DNA of 8,815 nt from Candidatus Levyibacteriota bacterium (GCA_003173915.1 PPGL01000103.1:1-8815), one strand, 5' to 3'. Shown: positions 1 through 6,803, counted from the stretch's first letter. Notes: a model not told the origin generated them from the letters alone. Made by a program: numbers and translations.

Positions 1-67
1 TAATACTATACTGATCGATTTTTGGCTGTTGTGGTTGACTAGAAGAATTGAAATCTCCTTTAGCCAT
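1..67 (-). CDS. Start of a phage gene running off the left edge (possibly portal)
   Basis: Only the first 22 codons are visible, reading MAKGDFNSSSQPQQPKIDQY and then SI. The ATG overlaps the stop of the upstream small basic gene in a TAATG junction. A strong Shine-Dalgarno (GGAGGAAG, about 5 nt before the ATG) supports this start. The N-terminus is polar and rich in Gln, Ser and Pro, with no signal peptide. Portal genes often follow the large terminase in tailed phages, so a portal or other head protein is a reasonable positional guess, but nothing in the visible residues proves it. Confidence 0.7.
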   Translation of the reverse strand, partial: MAKGDFNSSSQPQQPKIDQYSI

Positions 68-255
68 TACTTCTTCCTCCGCTTCATAATCTTTTCTTTA
101 TCTGGCGATGAACTATTTCGTTCACCTTCGTGGGATCTTTTTTCAGACATCATAATAGCAATAGCCTGTTTCCTATTCTTTACAATAGGACCATGCTTAC
201 TACCAGAATGTAATTTACCAGCGCCAAATTTAGGCATTACGTGTTGATAGGGCAT
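67..255 (-). CDS. Small basic phage protein, DUF6496-like
   Basis: This is a 62-residue, very basic protein. Its core, KFGAGKLHSGSKHGPIVKNR followed by KQAIAIMMSE, resembles the small phage/bacterial proteins I know as DUF6496 (KxGxLHSGSxxGPxVxxRKQAIAIA). The C-terminus is Lys/Arg-rich and probably disordered. Function is unknown; such proteins are common beside head and packaging genes. The ATG at 255 has AGGA 8 nt upstream, and this start overlaps the previous gene by 26 nt. An internal ATG at 237 (MPKF..., matching the usual family start) would give an 8-nt ATGCCTAA overlap but has no visible Shine-Dalgarno. The family call is from memory of the motif, not a search. Confidence 0.75.
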   Translation of the reverse strand: MPYQHVMPKFGAGKLHSGSKHGPIVKNRKQAIAIMMSEKRSHEGERNSSSPDKEKIMKRRKK

Positions 256-604
256 CTTTTTTTCCTAAATCAAGTTCTTTCTCAAGTTCATTCAATTCTT
301 CATTCTTTCTACGAAGAACTTCTGCTTTTTGCCTATCTTCAGTTTCTAACATCTGACGTTTTACACGCCAAGGAATAGTTTTTGCATCTAAGGGAACTGG
401 TGCCTGTTGTGATTCGGTAATTGGTGCAGCGATAATAGGAGAAGTAAGAGCAATAATTTGTTTGATTAATTGCTCATTCTGATGGCGCGCGCTTGCCAAT
501 TCACTCCTTAATGTTTCCACCAAGGGATTAAATTGCTCATCCTGTCTATCTAACTTGCATTCAGGACAATGTGGATTGAATAAATGATGTATCCATTTCA
601 ACAT
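230..604 (-). CDS. CxxC plus coiled-coil phage protein, unknown function
   Basis: This 124-residue protein starts MLKWIHHLFNPHCPECK. The CPEC pair (Cys13, Cys16) could be half of a metal-binding site, but no second pair is present. It is followed by a heptad-rich stretch (about 25-55) likely to form a coiled coil. A Pro/Ala/Gln linker leads to PWRVKRQMLETEDR (78-91) and then a charged helix. This layout (aromatic N-terminus, CxxC, coiled coil, PWRV-helix) is one I associate with small proteins between terminase and portal in uncultured phages; no function is known to me. I chose the ATG at 604, one base after the terminase stop. A TTG at 625 would add seven residues and overlap the terminase by 20 nt. 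Confidence 0.75.
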   Translation of the reverse strand: MLKWIHHLFNPHCPECKLDRQDEQFNPLVETLRSELASARHQNEQLIKQIIALTSPIIAAPITESQQAPVPLDAKTIPWRVKRQMLETEDRQKAEVLRRKNEELNELEKELDLGKKDALSTRNA

Positions 605-605
605 G

Positions 606-2219
606 TTAATGCCTATATCTTGCAACTGGCCTCATTGATTGGCCAGTTTGTTCAATTATTCTAGCCTGTCTAAATAGTTGATTCCAATCTTGCGTTGCTT
701 CAAACTGTTTGACTAGCGCCTCTCTTGCCTGAACATTCTTAAATTCATCAGCAGATTCGTCAAAATATTTATCAACTTCATCAATCACATAACGAATATT
801 ATCGTAAGGATCATCTCCATCAAACTCTGCTACATCTTCTGGATTATTCTTATCATATGTGCAAGATTTGATTGCTTCTGGCAAAAGAATTATTGGCTTG
901 CCTTCTGGTGATTCCTTAAATATTTGTAACTTCGGAAGTAATTCTTTTTCTTGTTCAATAAATCTATTCTTATAATTCCGATAAGCTAAATCACCATGAT
1001 TGCGGTAGAGCCACATTGCAAATTCTTCATCATACTTTTCTAATTCGTTCTTTGGTGTATAGTGCTGTTCCCACCGTAAATATTCATGAAGAAGTAATTT
1101 TCCAGCAATGCGACTACCTGGTGTATTAGTCGTTAATTGAACTGCAACACCTAATGCTTCTTCAATCTGCTGTTGGATAGTATGTTCTTGACCCCTATCT
1201 TGACCAGCCGATTTACAAACTTTAACCTTCTTGATATTTTCTTTCTCAAGAAATTCTCTTACATATGGTGCCCAGTTTGCAATCTTTGTTTTCTTCCATG
1301 CCATTTCTCGATAAACATAAGCACGCCGATTAGGAGATATTGCAGTAAAACTAACATAATTCCAAGCCGCAAATCCCCAGTCAATAACTACAATTCGAGG
1401 CCACCAATCAGGAATATCGAACTTATCAATTACATGAATAGCTTCATCAGGTTCTGAAGGATATCGCTTTTCACGAAATTCTTCAAAAACTTGACCTTCA
1501 TAACTATTCCAATCACCATACTTTTTAGCACGCTTCTCAGCTTCAGGCATCATTTCTAATGCCTGTGCGTAATTCGGGTCTAACTTTGGATTATCAGCAA
1601 GTGTGGAAAATATGAAAATTCGTTTGTTTCCACCTTTACCGATGATAATTTTGCCGCCTTTTGGCGCGGGCTTAATGAATCTATTATTGACAAATGTATG
1701 TCCAATATTTCCAGGCATTCCTGCTCCACGAATTATTGCAGGAAGGCCACTATCTGCCGAACTTCTCACACGCTCGAATGATATATAAAGATAAATAAAT
1801 TCCGTTAGTGTTTGAACCTCATCCGGCAGAAAGAGATTGATTTCCATTGAATCGTATTTGTGAACATCATTTTCATTTTCGCAATGTCCAAAGAATACAG
1901 ATCCTAATGAACGATCTCCATATTTGCCACCTTCGCCAGATGAAAATTCCCAAACTAAATCTGATTTATTAAAGTGCCCACCAAATGCTGTATAAATCTC
2001 TCGGCTGCGTGGTATAATTTCTCGTTTTAATTCAGGATAAGTTCGTCTCATGAATAACGCTTTGAAGCGTGGATTCTTGTAAAACTGACGAACTATCGGA
2101 TACATAAATAATATTTCAGATTTTCCCGGACCGGCTCCTCCCCCGAAAAATCCCTCTCTGATAGAATCAGGTAAAGCGAGGAACTGTTCTTGAGGTTTAG
2201 AAATGGGTTTCCATTCCAT
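606..2219 (-). CDS. terL: Terminase large subunit (DNA-packaging ATPase/nuclease)
   Basis: This is the motor that translocates phage DNA into the prohead and cuts the concatemer. The 537 residues fit the usual TerL length. The ATPase domain has Walker A GGGAGPGKS at 26-34, the downstream RRTYPELK at 58-65, and Walker B INLFLPDE at 127-134 with Asp133-Glu134. TLTEFIYLYISFERVRSS then matches the usual post-Walker-B DE..FTE..Y.Y..SR.R pattern. SFER here replaces the commoner SR. Further family landmarks are STLADNP (205-211), YGDWNSYEGQVFEEF (234-248) and the RNase H-like nuclease start VVIDWGF (277-283), with Asp280 a likely metal ligand. The ATG overlaps the stop of the previous gene (TAATG), with no obvious Shine-Dalgarno, so it is probably translated by coupling. 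The gene appears intact. Confidence 0.97.
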   Translation of the reverse strand: MEWKPISKPQEQFLALPDSIREGFFGGGAGPGKSEILFMYPIVRQFYKNPRFKALFMRRTYPELKREIIPRSREIYTAFGGHFNKSDLVWEFSSGEGGKYGDRSLGSVFFGHCENENDVHKYDSMEINLFLPDEVQTLTEFIYLYISFERVRSSADSGLPAIIRGAGMPGNIGHTFVNNRFIKPAPKGGKIIIGKGGNKRIFIFSTLADNPKLDPNYAQALEMMPEAEKRAKKYGDWNSYEGQVFEEFREKRYPSEPDEAIHVIDKFDIPDWWPRIVVIDWGFAAWNYVSFTAISPNRRAYVYREMAWKKTKIANWAPYVREFLEKENIKKVKVCKSAGQDRGQEHTIQQQIEEALGVAVQLTTNTPGSRIAGKLLLHEYLRWEQHYTPKNELEKYDEEFAMWLYRNHGDLAYRNYKNRFIEQEKELLPKLQIFKESPEGKPIILLPEAIKSCTYDKNNPEDVAEFDGDDPYDNIRYVIDEVDKYFDESADEFKNVQAREALVKQFEATQDWNQLFRQARIIEQTGQSMRPVARYRH

Positions 2220-2455
2220 TATTTGCTAAATACCAAATTAAGACCAGCACTTAATCCATCAGTCTGATTAATATCAGTAAACATTCCAAAGTGCCAATTA
2301 TTACCTAATTTCATACCTAATGCAGCATGACCTTCTAGTTTACCATTGATTTCAGATAAACTAGTAATTACTGCAATCTTATGACCATCAGGAATAACAA
2401 GTGCGTTAGTTCGTAATGCATTGTTAATCTTATTTGTTAAATCAATTCCGTCCAT
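2219..2455 (-). CDS. Small unknown phage protein upstream of terL
   Basis: This 78-residue protein has no motif I can name. The first half (DLTNKINNALRTNALVIPDG) looks helical. The second half alternates hydrophobic and polar or glycine residues (AALGMKLGNNWHFGMFTDIN to GLNLVFSK) and reads like three or four beta strands. There is no signal peptide or membrane span. The ATG overlaps the stop of the preceding gene and its own stop overlaps the terminase ATG, both as TAATG. It is therefore almost certainly made together with TerL. Small proteins of this shape next to terminase genes are familiar from uncultured phages, but their role is not known. Confidence 0.8.
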   Translation of the reverse strand: MDGIDLTNKINNALRTNALVIPDGHKIAVITSLSEINGKLEGHAALGMKLGNNWHFGMFTDINQTDGLSAGLNLVFSK

Positions 2456-2679
2456 TACTTAACTAATCCGGCAATTAAAGGAAGAATATTAATGATCTTA
2501 TCTACTTCGGATTGAACAGTGATACCGCGCGCCTTAATGCAATTTTCAATCATTGTAATTACTGTTAAATCCTGTTGTAAATTAGATGAAACAAATTCTC
2601 CCTCATTAGTAAGAAGATTCATTCCAACTAATTTTTCTACAACATCATGAGCAATAAGTAATAAAGTTCCAACTTTCAT
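2455..2679 (-). CDS. Small helical unknown phage protein
   Basis: This 74-residue protein is mostly helical, with no strong membrane span or catalytic motif. The N-terminus MKVGTLLLIAHDVVEKLVGM is amphipathic. The C-terminus TVQSEVDKIINILPLIAGLV is moderately hydrophobic and could be a peripheral helix. I place the start at the ATG at 2679, because AGGTG lies about 6 nt upstream. A GTG at 2688, directly after the previous stop, would add three residues (77 aa), but it overlaps that Shine-Dalgarno. The stop overlaps the next gene as TAATG. Function is unknown. Confidence 0.75.
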   Translation of the reverse strand: MKVGTLLLIAHDVVEKLVGMNLLTNEGEFVSSNLQQDLTVITMIENCIKARGITVQSEVDKIINILPLIAGLVK

Positions 2680-2688
2680 TTGTTTCAC

Positions 2689-2910
2689 CTAGGAAATAGT
2701 AATTGCTAAATTAGTACCAGAAATAGTCATCGTAATAGTAGTTAACTGGTTATAGTCAATATATGCACGCTGCCCAGCGCCATAATTGACTTGTAATACT
2801 CCAGAACTAACTAAGAAATCTAGTGCTGTAATGTTTGGATAAGTAACAGTTCCAGTAGAAATACCAGGACCAGTCTTACCTGAAACAGTTCCGGAAACAG
2901 TATTAGGCAT
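2689..2910 (-). CDS. Small beta-rich unknown protein, possibly structural
   Basis: This 73-residue protein is rich in Thr, Ser, Gly and Val, and reads as successive beta strands (NTVSGTVSGKTGPGISTGTV, TITMTISGTNLAITIS). The composition resembles small virion or fibre-associated proteins, but no family is recognisable. There is no signal peptide. The start is well supported: AAAGGAG sits about 7 nt before the ATG, and the first 8 bases overlap the end of the holin-like gene (ATGCCTAA). It ends in TAG, immediately followed by the next gene. Confidence 0.75.
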   Translation of the reverse strand: MPNTVSGTVSGKTGPGISTGTVTYPNITALDFLVSSGVLQVNYGAGQRAYIDYNQLTTITMTISGTNLAITIS

Positions 2911-3124
2911 TATTTATCTCCTTTAATTTTTCATCACTAACTCTATCTCTACTTTCAGGATCACGATCTGGTTTAATTAGAACACCAGAAATAGCAGTAG
3001 CAATAATACCAGTTATTGCAAGAATATGATTAAGATTATCGCCAAACAAATGTGCTTGTCCTGTTAATGCTGTGCAAATAGCACTTATAAGGGATACAAT
3101 CAATATGATATTTTTATTACTCAT
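2903..3124 (-). CDS. Holin-like small membrane protein with two membrane spans
   Basis: This 73-residue protein has two hydrophobic segments, at about 6-21 (ILIVSLISAICTALTG) and 34-51 (LAITGIIATAISGVLI). A highly charged C-terminal tail with Asp, Glu, Arg and Lys follows. Size, two spans and a charged tail fit class II phage holins, which permeabilise the inner membrane at lysis, but small membrane proteins of other function look alike. A longer in-frame version starting at 3187 is possible in theory. The ATG at 3124 is preferred because it forms an exact ATGA overlap with the stop of the upstream 59-aa gene. No clear Shine-Dalgarno precedes it, consistent with coupled translation. No endolysin is recognised with confidence nearby. 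Confidence 0.65.
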   Translation of the reverse strand: MSNKNIILIVSLISAICTALTGQAHLFGDNLNHILAITGIIATAISGVLIKPDRDPESRDRVSDEKLKEINNA

Positions 3125-3300
3125 TTTATTATTAAATGTGTCCCAGTAAGTAATGATAACAAATAAAGTATGACTAAAATAACACAAGCAACAATAATAA
3201 CTTGTTTAAATAATTCCGGCATTGGAATATATGTTACAATTAGGTAAACTAAAAATCCAATCAATGCTAAAATAAGTAATGTAACTACTATTGAAATCAT
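3121..3300 (-). CDS. 59-aa two-span membrane protein, Thivi_2564-like
   Basis: The protein begins MISIVVTLLILALIGFLVYL and has two membrane spans (about 2-22 and 34-52). They are separated by a short loop, TYIPMPELFKQ (23-33). That hydrophobic span - (T/N)YIPM - short basic loop - hydrophobic span layout matches the small Thivi_2564-type membrane proteins found in bacteria and in many phages; function is unknown. The family name is from memory of the motif. It is supported as a gene by AGGA 9 nt upstream of the ATG and by its TGA overlapping the holin-like ATG (ATGA). Its position suggests a role at the envelope or as a lysis accessory. Confidence 0.78.
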   Translation of the reverse strand: MISIVVTLLILALIGFLVYLIVTYIPMPELFKQVIIVACVILVILYLLSLLTGTHLIIK

Positions 3301-3302
3301 AT

Positions 3303-3319
3303 ATTCATATCCTATGAAT
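3303..3319 (-). promoter_or_regulatory. Stem-loop presenting the ribosome site of the 59-aa gene
   Basis: A perfect 6-bp inverted repeat (ATTCAT / ATGAAT) encloses a 5-nt loop. On the transcribed minus strand the loop reads AGGAT, which is the Shine-Dalgarno of the gene starting at 3300. The ribosome site would sit in a hairpin loop in the only gap of any size within this part of the operon. The stem is all weak pairs except one G-C at each end of the core, so regulation is only a possibility. Confidence 0.3.
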
Positions 3320-3330
3320 TTTTAGTTTAT

Positions 3331-4503
3331 TCAACCAGGTAATCCATTTCCAAATACAGTAAATCCATATTTGAATCCTAAATTACTATAAGCACGAACA
3401 TCGACTAAGTTAGCATTACGATGAATGAACAGATAAGCTAATTGTTCATAAAAATCAATAGCAATTTTCTTATCAATTCCTTCTAAATAATAGGGTGTTT
3501 GTGGACCAACTAAACAACCTGGACCTAACATGCGCGTTGCAATTTCCTGAATCTGTTTCTCATTAGGTCCAGTATATTGCAACTCAAGTGAGAAATGATC
3601 TAATATATCAAGTTGATTATTATGCCAATCGGCCGCGCCATTACCCATATGACAATATGCACCAGCAAATTCCGTATCAATTTGCGCGTTATTACCTAAA
3701 ACTGCGCGCATCTTTCTTAACATTGCAATTGTTTGCTGCGGAGTCCAATCTGGAAAGCAGCCATCAAATCCTGTTGACCATAATAGAGATTCATTATATG
3801 AACTTAAAGTATTGGCAATTCTTTCAATATTATCCATTCCCCATTGCCAACCATAAGTCCAACCAATGGAATCATAACCCTGACCATCAAATCCTAACTT
3901 GAGAATCGGAATTAAATTATGACTAAGAACAAAATCAAGAATGTAAGAAAAATCACTAAGATGATTCGTCCAATCCATTCCTGGAATTGGGTAACGTGGT
4001 GCCCATCCCAGGTTTTCATTATAATCTCCTGTAATAGCAAGATTAATATGAGTTCCACCTGCTTGTTTTAATCTCGTTATCCAATCTTCAGCGCGCGGTC
4101 TATCATTTACTATTAAGTAATCAATAAAAGGTTCAAAGATTGGAATTCCCTGTGCATCATTGACATTGCAGAGATTTGCCTTCACGTTTATGATGCGATC
4201 ACGCGAAGGCTTATTAAAACTTAAATTAGGCAAATAAATAGTGTTCCCACCATTATTTGGCCCGCCAACATGAATTTCTTGATTGTTATTATCTAATTCA
4301 ATTAATTGTAAATAAGACCTGTAGTTATTTGCAACCACTTTAATATAACCAGTAATTGCACTATATGAATATTTTGACAGTGAATAACCATCTTGGTTTG
4401 TTAATACTAATACATCAGGTATACCATTAATAATTAATGTAGCCTCTACATTAGGTAATGGTTGACCAGATGGATCAAATACTACAACAGCTTTTGCTGC
4501 CAT
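3331..4503 (-). CDS. Glycoside-hydrolase-like barrel protein with N-terminal Ig/CarboxypepD_reg-like domain
   Basis: The protein has 390 residues. Residues 4-95 look like a CarboxypepD_reg or transthyretin-like beta sandwich (VVVFDPSGQPLPNVEATLII, then VLTNQDGY, GYIKVVANNY, NTIYLPNL). Residues 101-390 read like a TIM-barrel sugar hydrolase: RDRIINVKANL, THINLAITGDY, IPILKLGFDGQGYD, STGFDGCFPDW, AQIDTEFAGAY, FSLELQYTGP. Acidic candidates at strand ends are Asp248, Glu278 and Glu307; which, if any, is catalytic cannot be told. There is no signal peptide, unlike the two fibre-region proteins, so it is probably a virion component. A tail-attached enzyme or binding protein acting on host surface polysaccharide is the likeliest role; an endolysin is an alternative given the holin-like neighbour. 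The ATG overlaps the previous stop (TAATG). Confidence 0.6.
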   Translation of the reverse strand: MAAKAVVVFDPSGQPLPNVEATLIINGIPDVLVLTNQDGYSLSKYSYSAITGYIKVVANNYRSYLQLIELDNNNQEIHVGGPNNGGNTIYLPNLSFNKPSRDRIINVKANLCNVNDAQGIPIFEPFIDYLIVNDRPRAEDWITRLKQAGGTHINLAITGDYNENLGWAPRYPIPGMDWTNHLSDFSYILDFVLSHNLIPILKLGFDGQGYDSIGWTYGWQWGMDNIERIANTLSSYNESLLWSTGFDGCFPDWTPQQTIAMLRKMRAVLGNNAQIDTEFAGAYCHMGNGAADWHNNQLDILDHFSLELQYTGPNEKQIQEIATRMLGPGCLVGPQTPYYLEGIDKKIAIDFYEQLAYLFIHRNANLVDVRAYSNLGFKYGFTVFGNGLPG

Positions 4504-4760
4504 TAATTCTCTCTTTCTTCGTCACCTTCGGTATCAGTTATTCTTTTATGTTTCCAAGCACTACCTGAATCAGTTTTCTTACTTCCTTCAGCAAATCCAA
4601 TTAATCTCTGAACATGATTAGCTAATGTAAAAATTGCATCATCATGTTTATCTAAACGTCTAACTAATGTTGTTAATTCACGTTTAATAAACCAACCAAC
4701 TGTTGCAATCAATCCTGCTATAATTAATTGCCCGATATCAATATTTGGACTAATCATCAT
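4503..4760 (-). CDS. Small single-span membrane protein with coiled-coil tail
   Basis: The protein has 85 residues. A single membrane span covers about 10-25 (GQLIIAGLIATVGWFI) near the N-terminus. It is followed by a charged amphipathic helix with heptad spacing, LTTLVRRLDKHDDAIFTLAN (30-49), then HVQRLIG, and a hydrophilic acidic/basic tail. This resembles small phage membrane proteins of the lysis region (XhlA-like or inner-membrane spanin-like). The lipoprotein gene directly upstream makes a two-part spanin one possible reading, though neither is diagnostic. The first ATG (4760) overlaps the lipoprotein stop as ATGA, which fixes the start. Its own stop overlaps the next ATG. Confidence 0.7.
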   Translation of the reverse strand: MMISPNIDIGQLIIAGLIATVGWFIKRELTTLVRRLDKHDDAIFTLANHVQRLIGFAEGSKKTDSGSAWKHKRITDTEGDEEREN

Positions 4761-4888
4761 TTATAACAAATTGTATAATGCCAATAAGTAACTGTTCCAT
4801 CAGTGAAATAGAACGGAATATTCTTGATTTGACATTTCTTAGGTGCACATCCAATTGTTAATAAACTAATTAAAATTAAATATTTCAT
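4757..4888 (-). CDS. 43-aa phage lipoprotein (possible outer-membrane spanin-like)
   Basis: The protein reads MKYLILISLLTIGCAPKKCQ and continues to TYWHYTICYK. It has a short signal peptide with a lipobox-like LTIGC, so Cys14 should be the lipidated residue. The mature part is only about 30 residues, with two further cysteines (19 and 41) that could pair. Start evidence is excellent: GAGGAG lies 7 nt upstream, the ATG overlaps the end of the fibre gene (TAATG), and the TGA overlaps the next ATG (ATGA). It is not proline-rich like classical Rz1, so the spanin idea rests on size, lipidation and the membrane protein next door. It could instead alter the infected cell's surface, for example in superinfection exclusion. 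Confidence 0.75.
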   Translation of the reverse strand: MKYLILISLLTIGCAPKKCQIKNIPFYFTDGTVTYWHYTICYK

Positions 4889-6111
4889 TATTGAACTCCT
4901 CTACAAATGAATGCGTAGACATCACTAGTAGAAGGAGCAGTTCCATTTGTTACTACTGTCATTGTAGTTTGAGTAGTAACAATAGTTAATGGTATTTTTC
5001 CAACGACCATACCAGTTTTGGCCATACTACCAACACAAGATGGTGCAGCAGCCCAAGTTCCATTAAATGTTACAACAAATCCACTTGCAGGAGAACCTCC
5101 AGAACCCATTGTAATAATCATATCACTATCAGTTCCAACTTGTGTAGGAACCGAAGTTCCACAATTACTAGAACATGATGGAGGAGTAGTTTGAGTAGAG
5201 GCTACTTGAGTAGCGTTCGAGCCACTTCCTTGTAATAAAACTTTTGAATTATCGGAACGAAACAGAGGAGAAATTAATGATGTTGCAAAGTAACCTGTTC
5301 TTGGTCTTGTTGCTCCAGATGCACCAATATCCCAGGAATTATCAGTAGAAGCTAAAAATTGACCAGTAGAATTAATTCTCCACCTTTCAATTGCAGTTGC
5401 TGATCCTGAAGGAGTTGTTAAAAATGAAATTCTTCCTGGCATACTACCAGAACCTGGAGCACCATCTATTTCATAATGCATTTGAGCTGCAGTAGCAAAT
5501 GTTCCTCCATCATATCCCTGAGCACTAAATAAGAAGATAAGATCATTATTCTGAACAATTGAAGGGCTAGATTTACTTCCTCTAGAAAATTGAGGAACTA
5601 ATTGTACTTGACCAGTAGAATTTCTATAAGTTGTCCATCTCGCATCGAGTGCAAGGGTATCAGATTCCAATTTGAAAAGGTTTCCATCAATATTATTATA
5701 TGCCTGTAATGTATAAGTAGGATTAGAAATTCCAACGCCAACATCACCATTTGCAAGAACACGCATTAACTCAGTAGCACCATTATTACCACCTTTAACA
5801 ATAATATCCGCACCTGTAGTACCATTACCACTAGTTGCTTGTATTGTTAAAGTTGATGTAGTTCCAGTCCCACCAATTAATAAAGGATTTGTTAATGAAG
5901 TACTTAATGTTGGTGCTCCCGTCCAAGTGCAGGGAACACCACCTTGTAATACTTGCGTAGATGTTCCTGTAGAACCATTACAATTAACGGCACCAATTGC
6001 AATACCACCACCAGTAACTACACCAATATTTTGATCACTTCCTACCTGTCCAAATACTTTATTAGGGAGTATTAGACATAAAACGATAGTAAGAAACTTG
6101 AATGGTTGCAT
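4888..6111 (-). CDS. Tail-fibre-like protein with an N-terminal Sec signal peptide
   Basis: The protein has 407 residues. Residues 1-21 form a convincing signal peptide (MQPFKFLTIVLCLILPNKVFG, likely cut before Gln22). The rest is Gly/Ser/Thr-rich and fibre-like. NGDVGVGISNPTYTLQAYN (about 121-139) is the NGNVGIGTxxP-type repeat seen in fibres and trimeric adhesins. STDNSWDIGASGATRPRTGY (255-274) is a motif common in phage fibre proteins. A C-terminal beta domain contains AAPSC (C359) and FICRGVQ (C403). After the signal, cysteines occur in apparent pairs (44/61, 313/317, 359/403), as expected for an exported, disulphide-bonded protein. A virion fibre normally needs no Sec signal, which makes this odd. 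AGGGTGA precedes the ATG by 6 nt, and the first 50 nt overlap the previous gene. Confidence 0.75.
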   Translation of the reverse strand: MQPFKFLTIVLCLILPNKVFGQVGSDQNIGVVTGGGIAIGAVNCNGSTGTSTQVLQGGVPCTWTGAPTLSTSLTNPLLIGGTGTTSTLTIQATSGNGTTGADIIVKGGNNGATELMRVLANGDVGVGISNPTYTLQAYNNIDGNLFKLESDTLALDARWTTYRNSTGQVQLVPQFSRGSKSSPSIVQNNDLIFLFSAQGYDGGTFATAAQMHYEIDGAPGSGSMPGRISFLTTPSGSATAIERWRINSTGQFLASTDNSWDIGASGATRPRTGYFATSLISPLFRSDNSKVLLQGSGSNATQVASTQTTPPSCSSNCGTSVPTQVGTDSDMIITMGSGGSPASGFVVTFNGTWAAAPSCVGSMAKTGMVVGKIPLTIVTTQTTMTVVTNGTAPSTSDVYAFICRGVQ

Positions 6112-6526
6112 CAGTTGTCACCCTTATCATACGAAGTGAAACAATATTAGCATAGCCATAAACATAGAATGAACTACCGGCTAATTGTAAATGACCTTGC
6201 GTAGAAGTTGGCGCACCTACTGTACAAAGTGAACCAGTGCAAGGCCACCAACGAATTGAATCAGTTTCTACAGTGATAACGGCATAATCAGCGCGCGATT
6301 GGGCTGATGGGATGGAAGTAATTGTAGGATTATAGACTGAGGAGGTTAGAGCCTTTGATGTATTTGAAACAGTTAATTTTTCGCCATCAAAACCCGCTCT
6401 ATATTGAGTTGTGTTGAATTGGGGTTGCTGTGCTTCTATCTTACTAGAATGATAATTTAAGCTTAATCCTAAAATAGAAATAAAAGTGATTAATATATAG
6501 AATTGATTTTTTCTAGAATTAATCAT
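6062..6526 (-). CDS. Exported or membrane-anchored phage protein, unknown
   Basis: The protein has 154 residues. The N-terminus has a basic start (MINSRKNQ), a hydrophobic core FYILITFISILGLSL (9-23) and a polar stretch ending IEA|QQ near residue 32. This fits either a cleaved signal peptide or an uncleaved anchor. The mature part is beta-rich and contains SIRWWPCTGSLC, the only two cysteines, followed by GYANIVSLRMIRVTTDATIQ near the C-terminus. I know no named family. The ATG overlaps the TGA of the preceding 37-aa gene (ATGA), with AAAGG upstream at a longish 9 nt. The end overlaps the fibre gene by 50 nt. The shared export signal and adjacency suggest it works with the fibre-like protein. 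Confidence 0.75.
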   Translation of the reverse strand: MINSRKNQFYILITFISILGLSLNYHSSKIEAQQPQFNTTQYRAGFDGEKLTVSNTSKALTSSVYNPTITSIPSAQSRADYAVITVETDSIRWWPCTGSLCTVGAPTSTQGHLQLAGSSFYVYGYANIVSLRMIRVTTDATIQVSYYRFMSNTP

Positions 6527-6636
6527 TTCTTTGGACCTTTCATTGTCATCATAGCACCAATCTTCTCCATATTAGGAGAAACTGATGTCATTATTGATTT
6601 CTTTTTCTTTATCTTACTTAAATCAAGTTTTGGCAT
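6523..6636 (-). CDS. 37-aa very basic protein, unknown
   Basis: The protein reads MPKLDLSKIKKKKSIMTSVS and ends MMTMKGPKK, with lysine clusters at both ends and Met-rich middle. No family is recognised; it could bind nucleic acid or be a small virion protein. Support as a gene comes from AGGA 4-5 nt before the ATG, which starts 5 nt after the previous stop, and from an exact ATGA overlap with the next gene. It is too short for default gene callers. Confidence 0.6.
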   Translation of the reverse strand: MPKLDLSKIKKKKSIMTSVSPNMEKIGAMMTMKGPKK

Positions 6637-6641
6637 CTTTC

Positions 6642-6803
6642 CTACTTATTATAAAGTAAGCGGTGAACTGAAAGAGCAATCCAATAAGAATCATTAACTG
6701 AAAGGTCATCTACATGACGATTATCTTTAAGTTCTTCCAATCGCTTTGCAGATTCTTCTAGTGTTTTATGATGAATCTTTTCAAGTTCTTGTTCTTTAGT
6801 CAT
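6642..6803 (-). CDS. 53-aa charged helical protein, unknown
   Basis: The protein starts MTKEQELEKIHHKTLEESAK. Residues 2-27 form a strongly charged helix with heptad-like leucines, likely a short coiled coil. A more hydrophobic end (DSYWIALSVHRLLYNK) follows. There is no signal or membrane span. The ATG overlaps the small-terminase TGA (ATGA) and the gene ends in TAG, so it is translationally coupled to the terminase gene. A packaging accessory role is possible from position alone. Confidence 0.65.
   Translation of the reverse strand: MTKEQELEKIHHKTLEESAKRLEELKDNRHVDDLSVNDSYWIALSVHRLLYNK

Noticed and set aside
29..247. Plus-strand frames inside the minus operon (also at 1173-1457, 1603-1788, 3588-3902, 6503-6697)
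   Set aside because: They are antisense shadows of well-supported genes, without ribosome sites or recognisable products.
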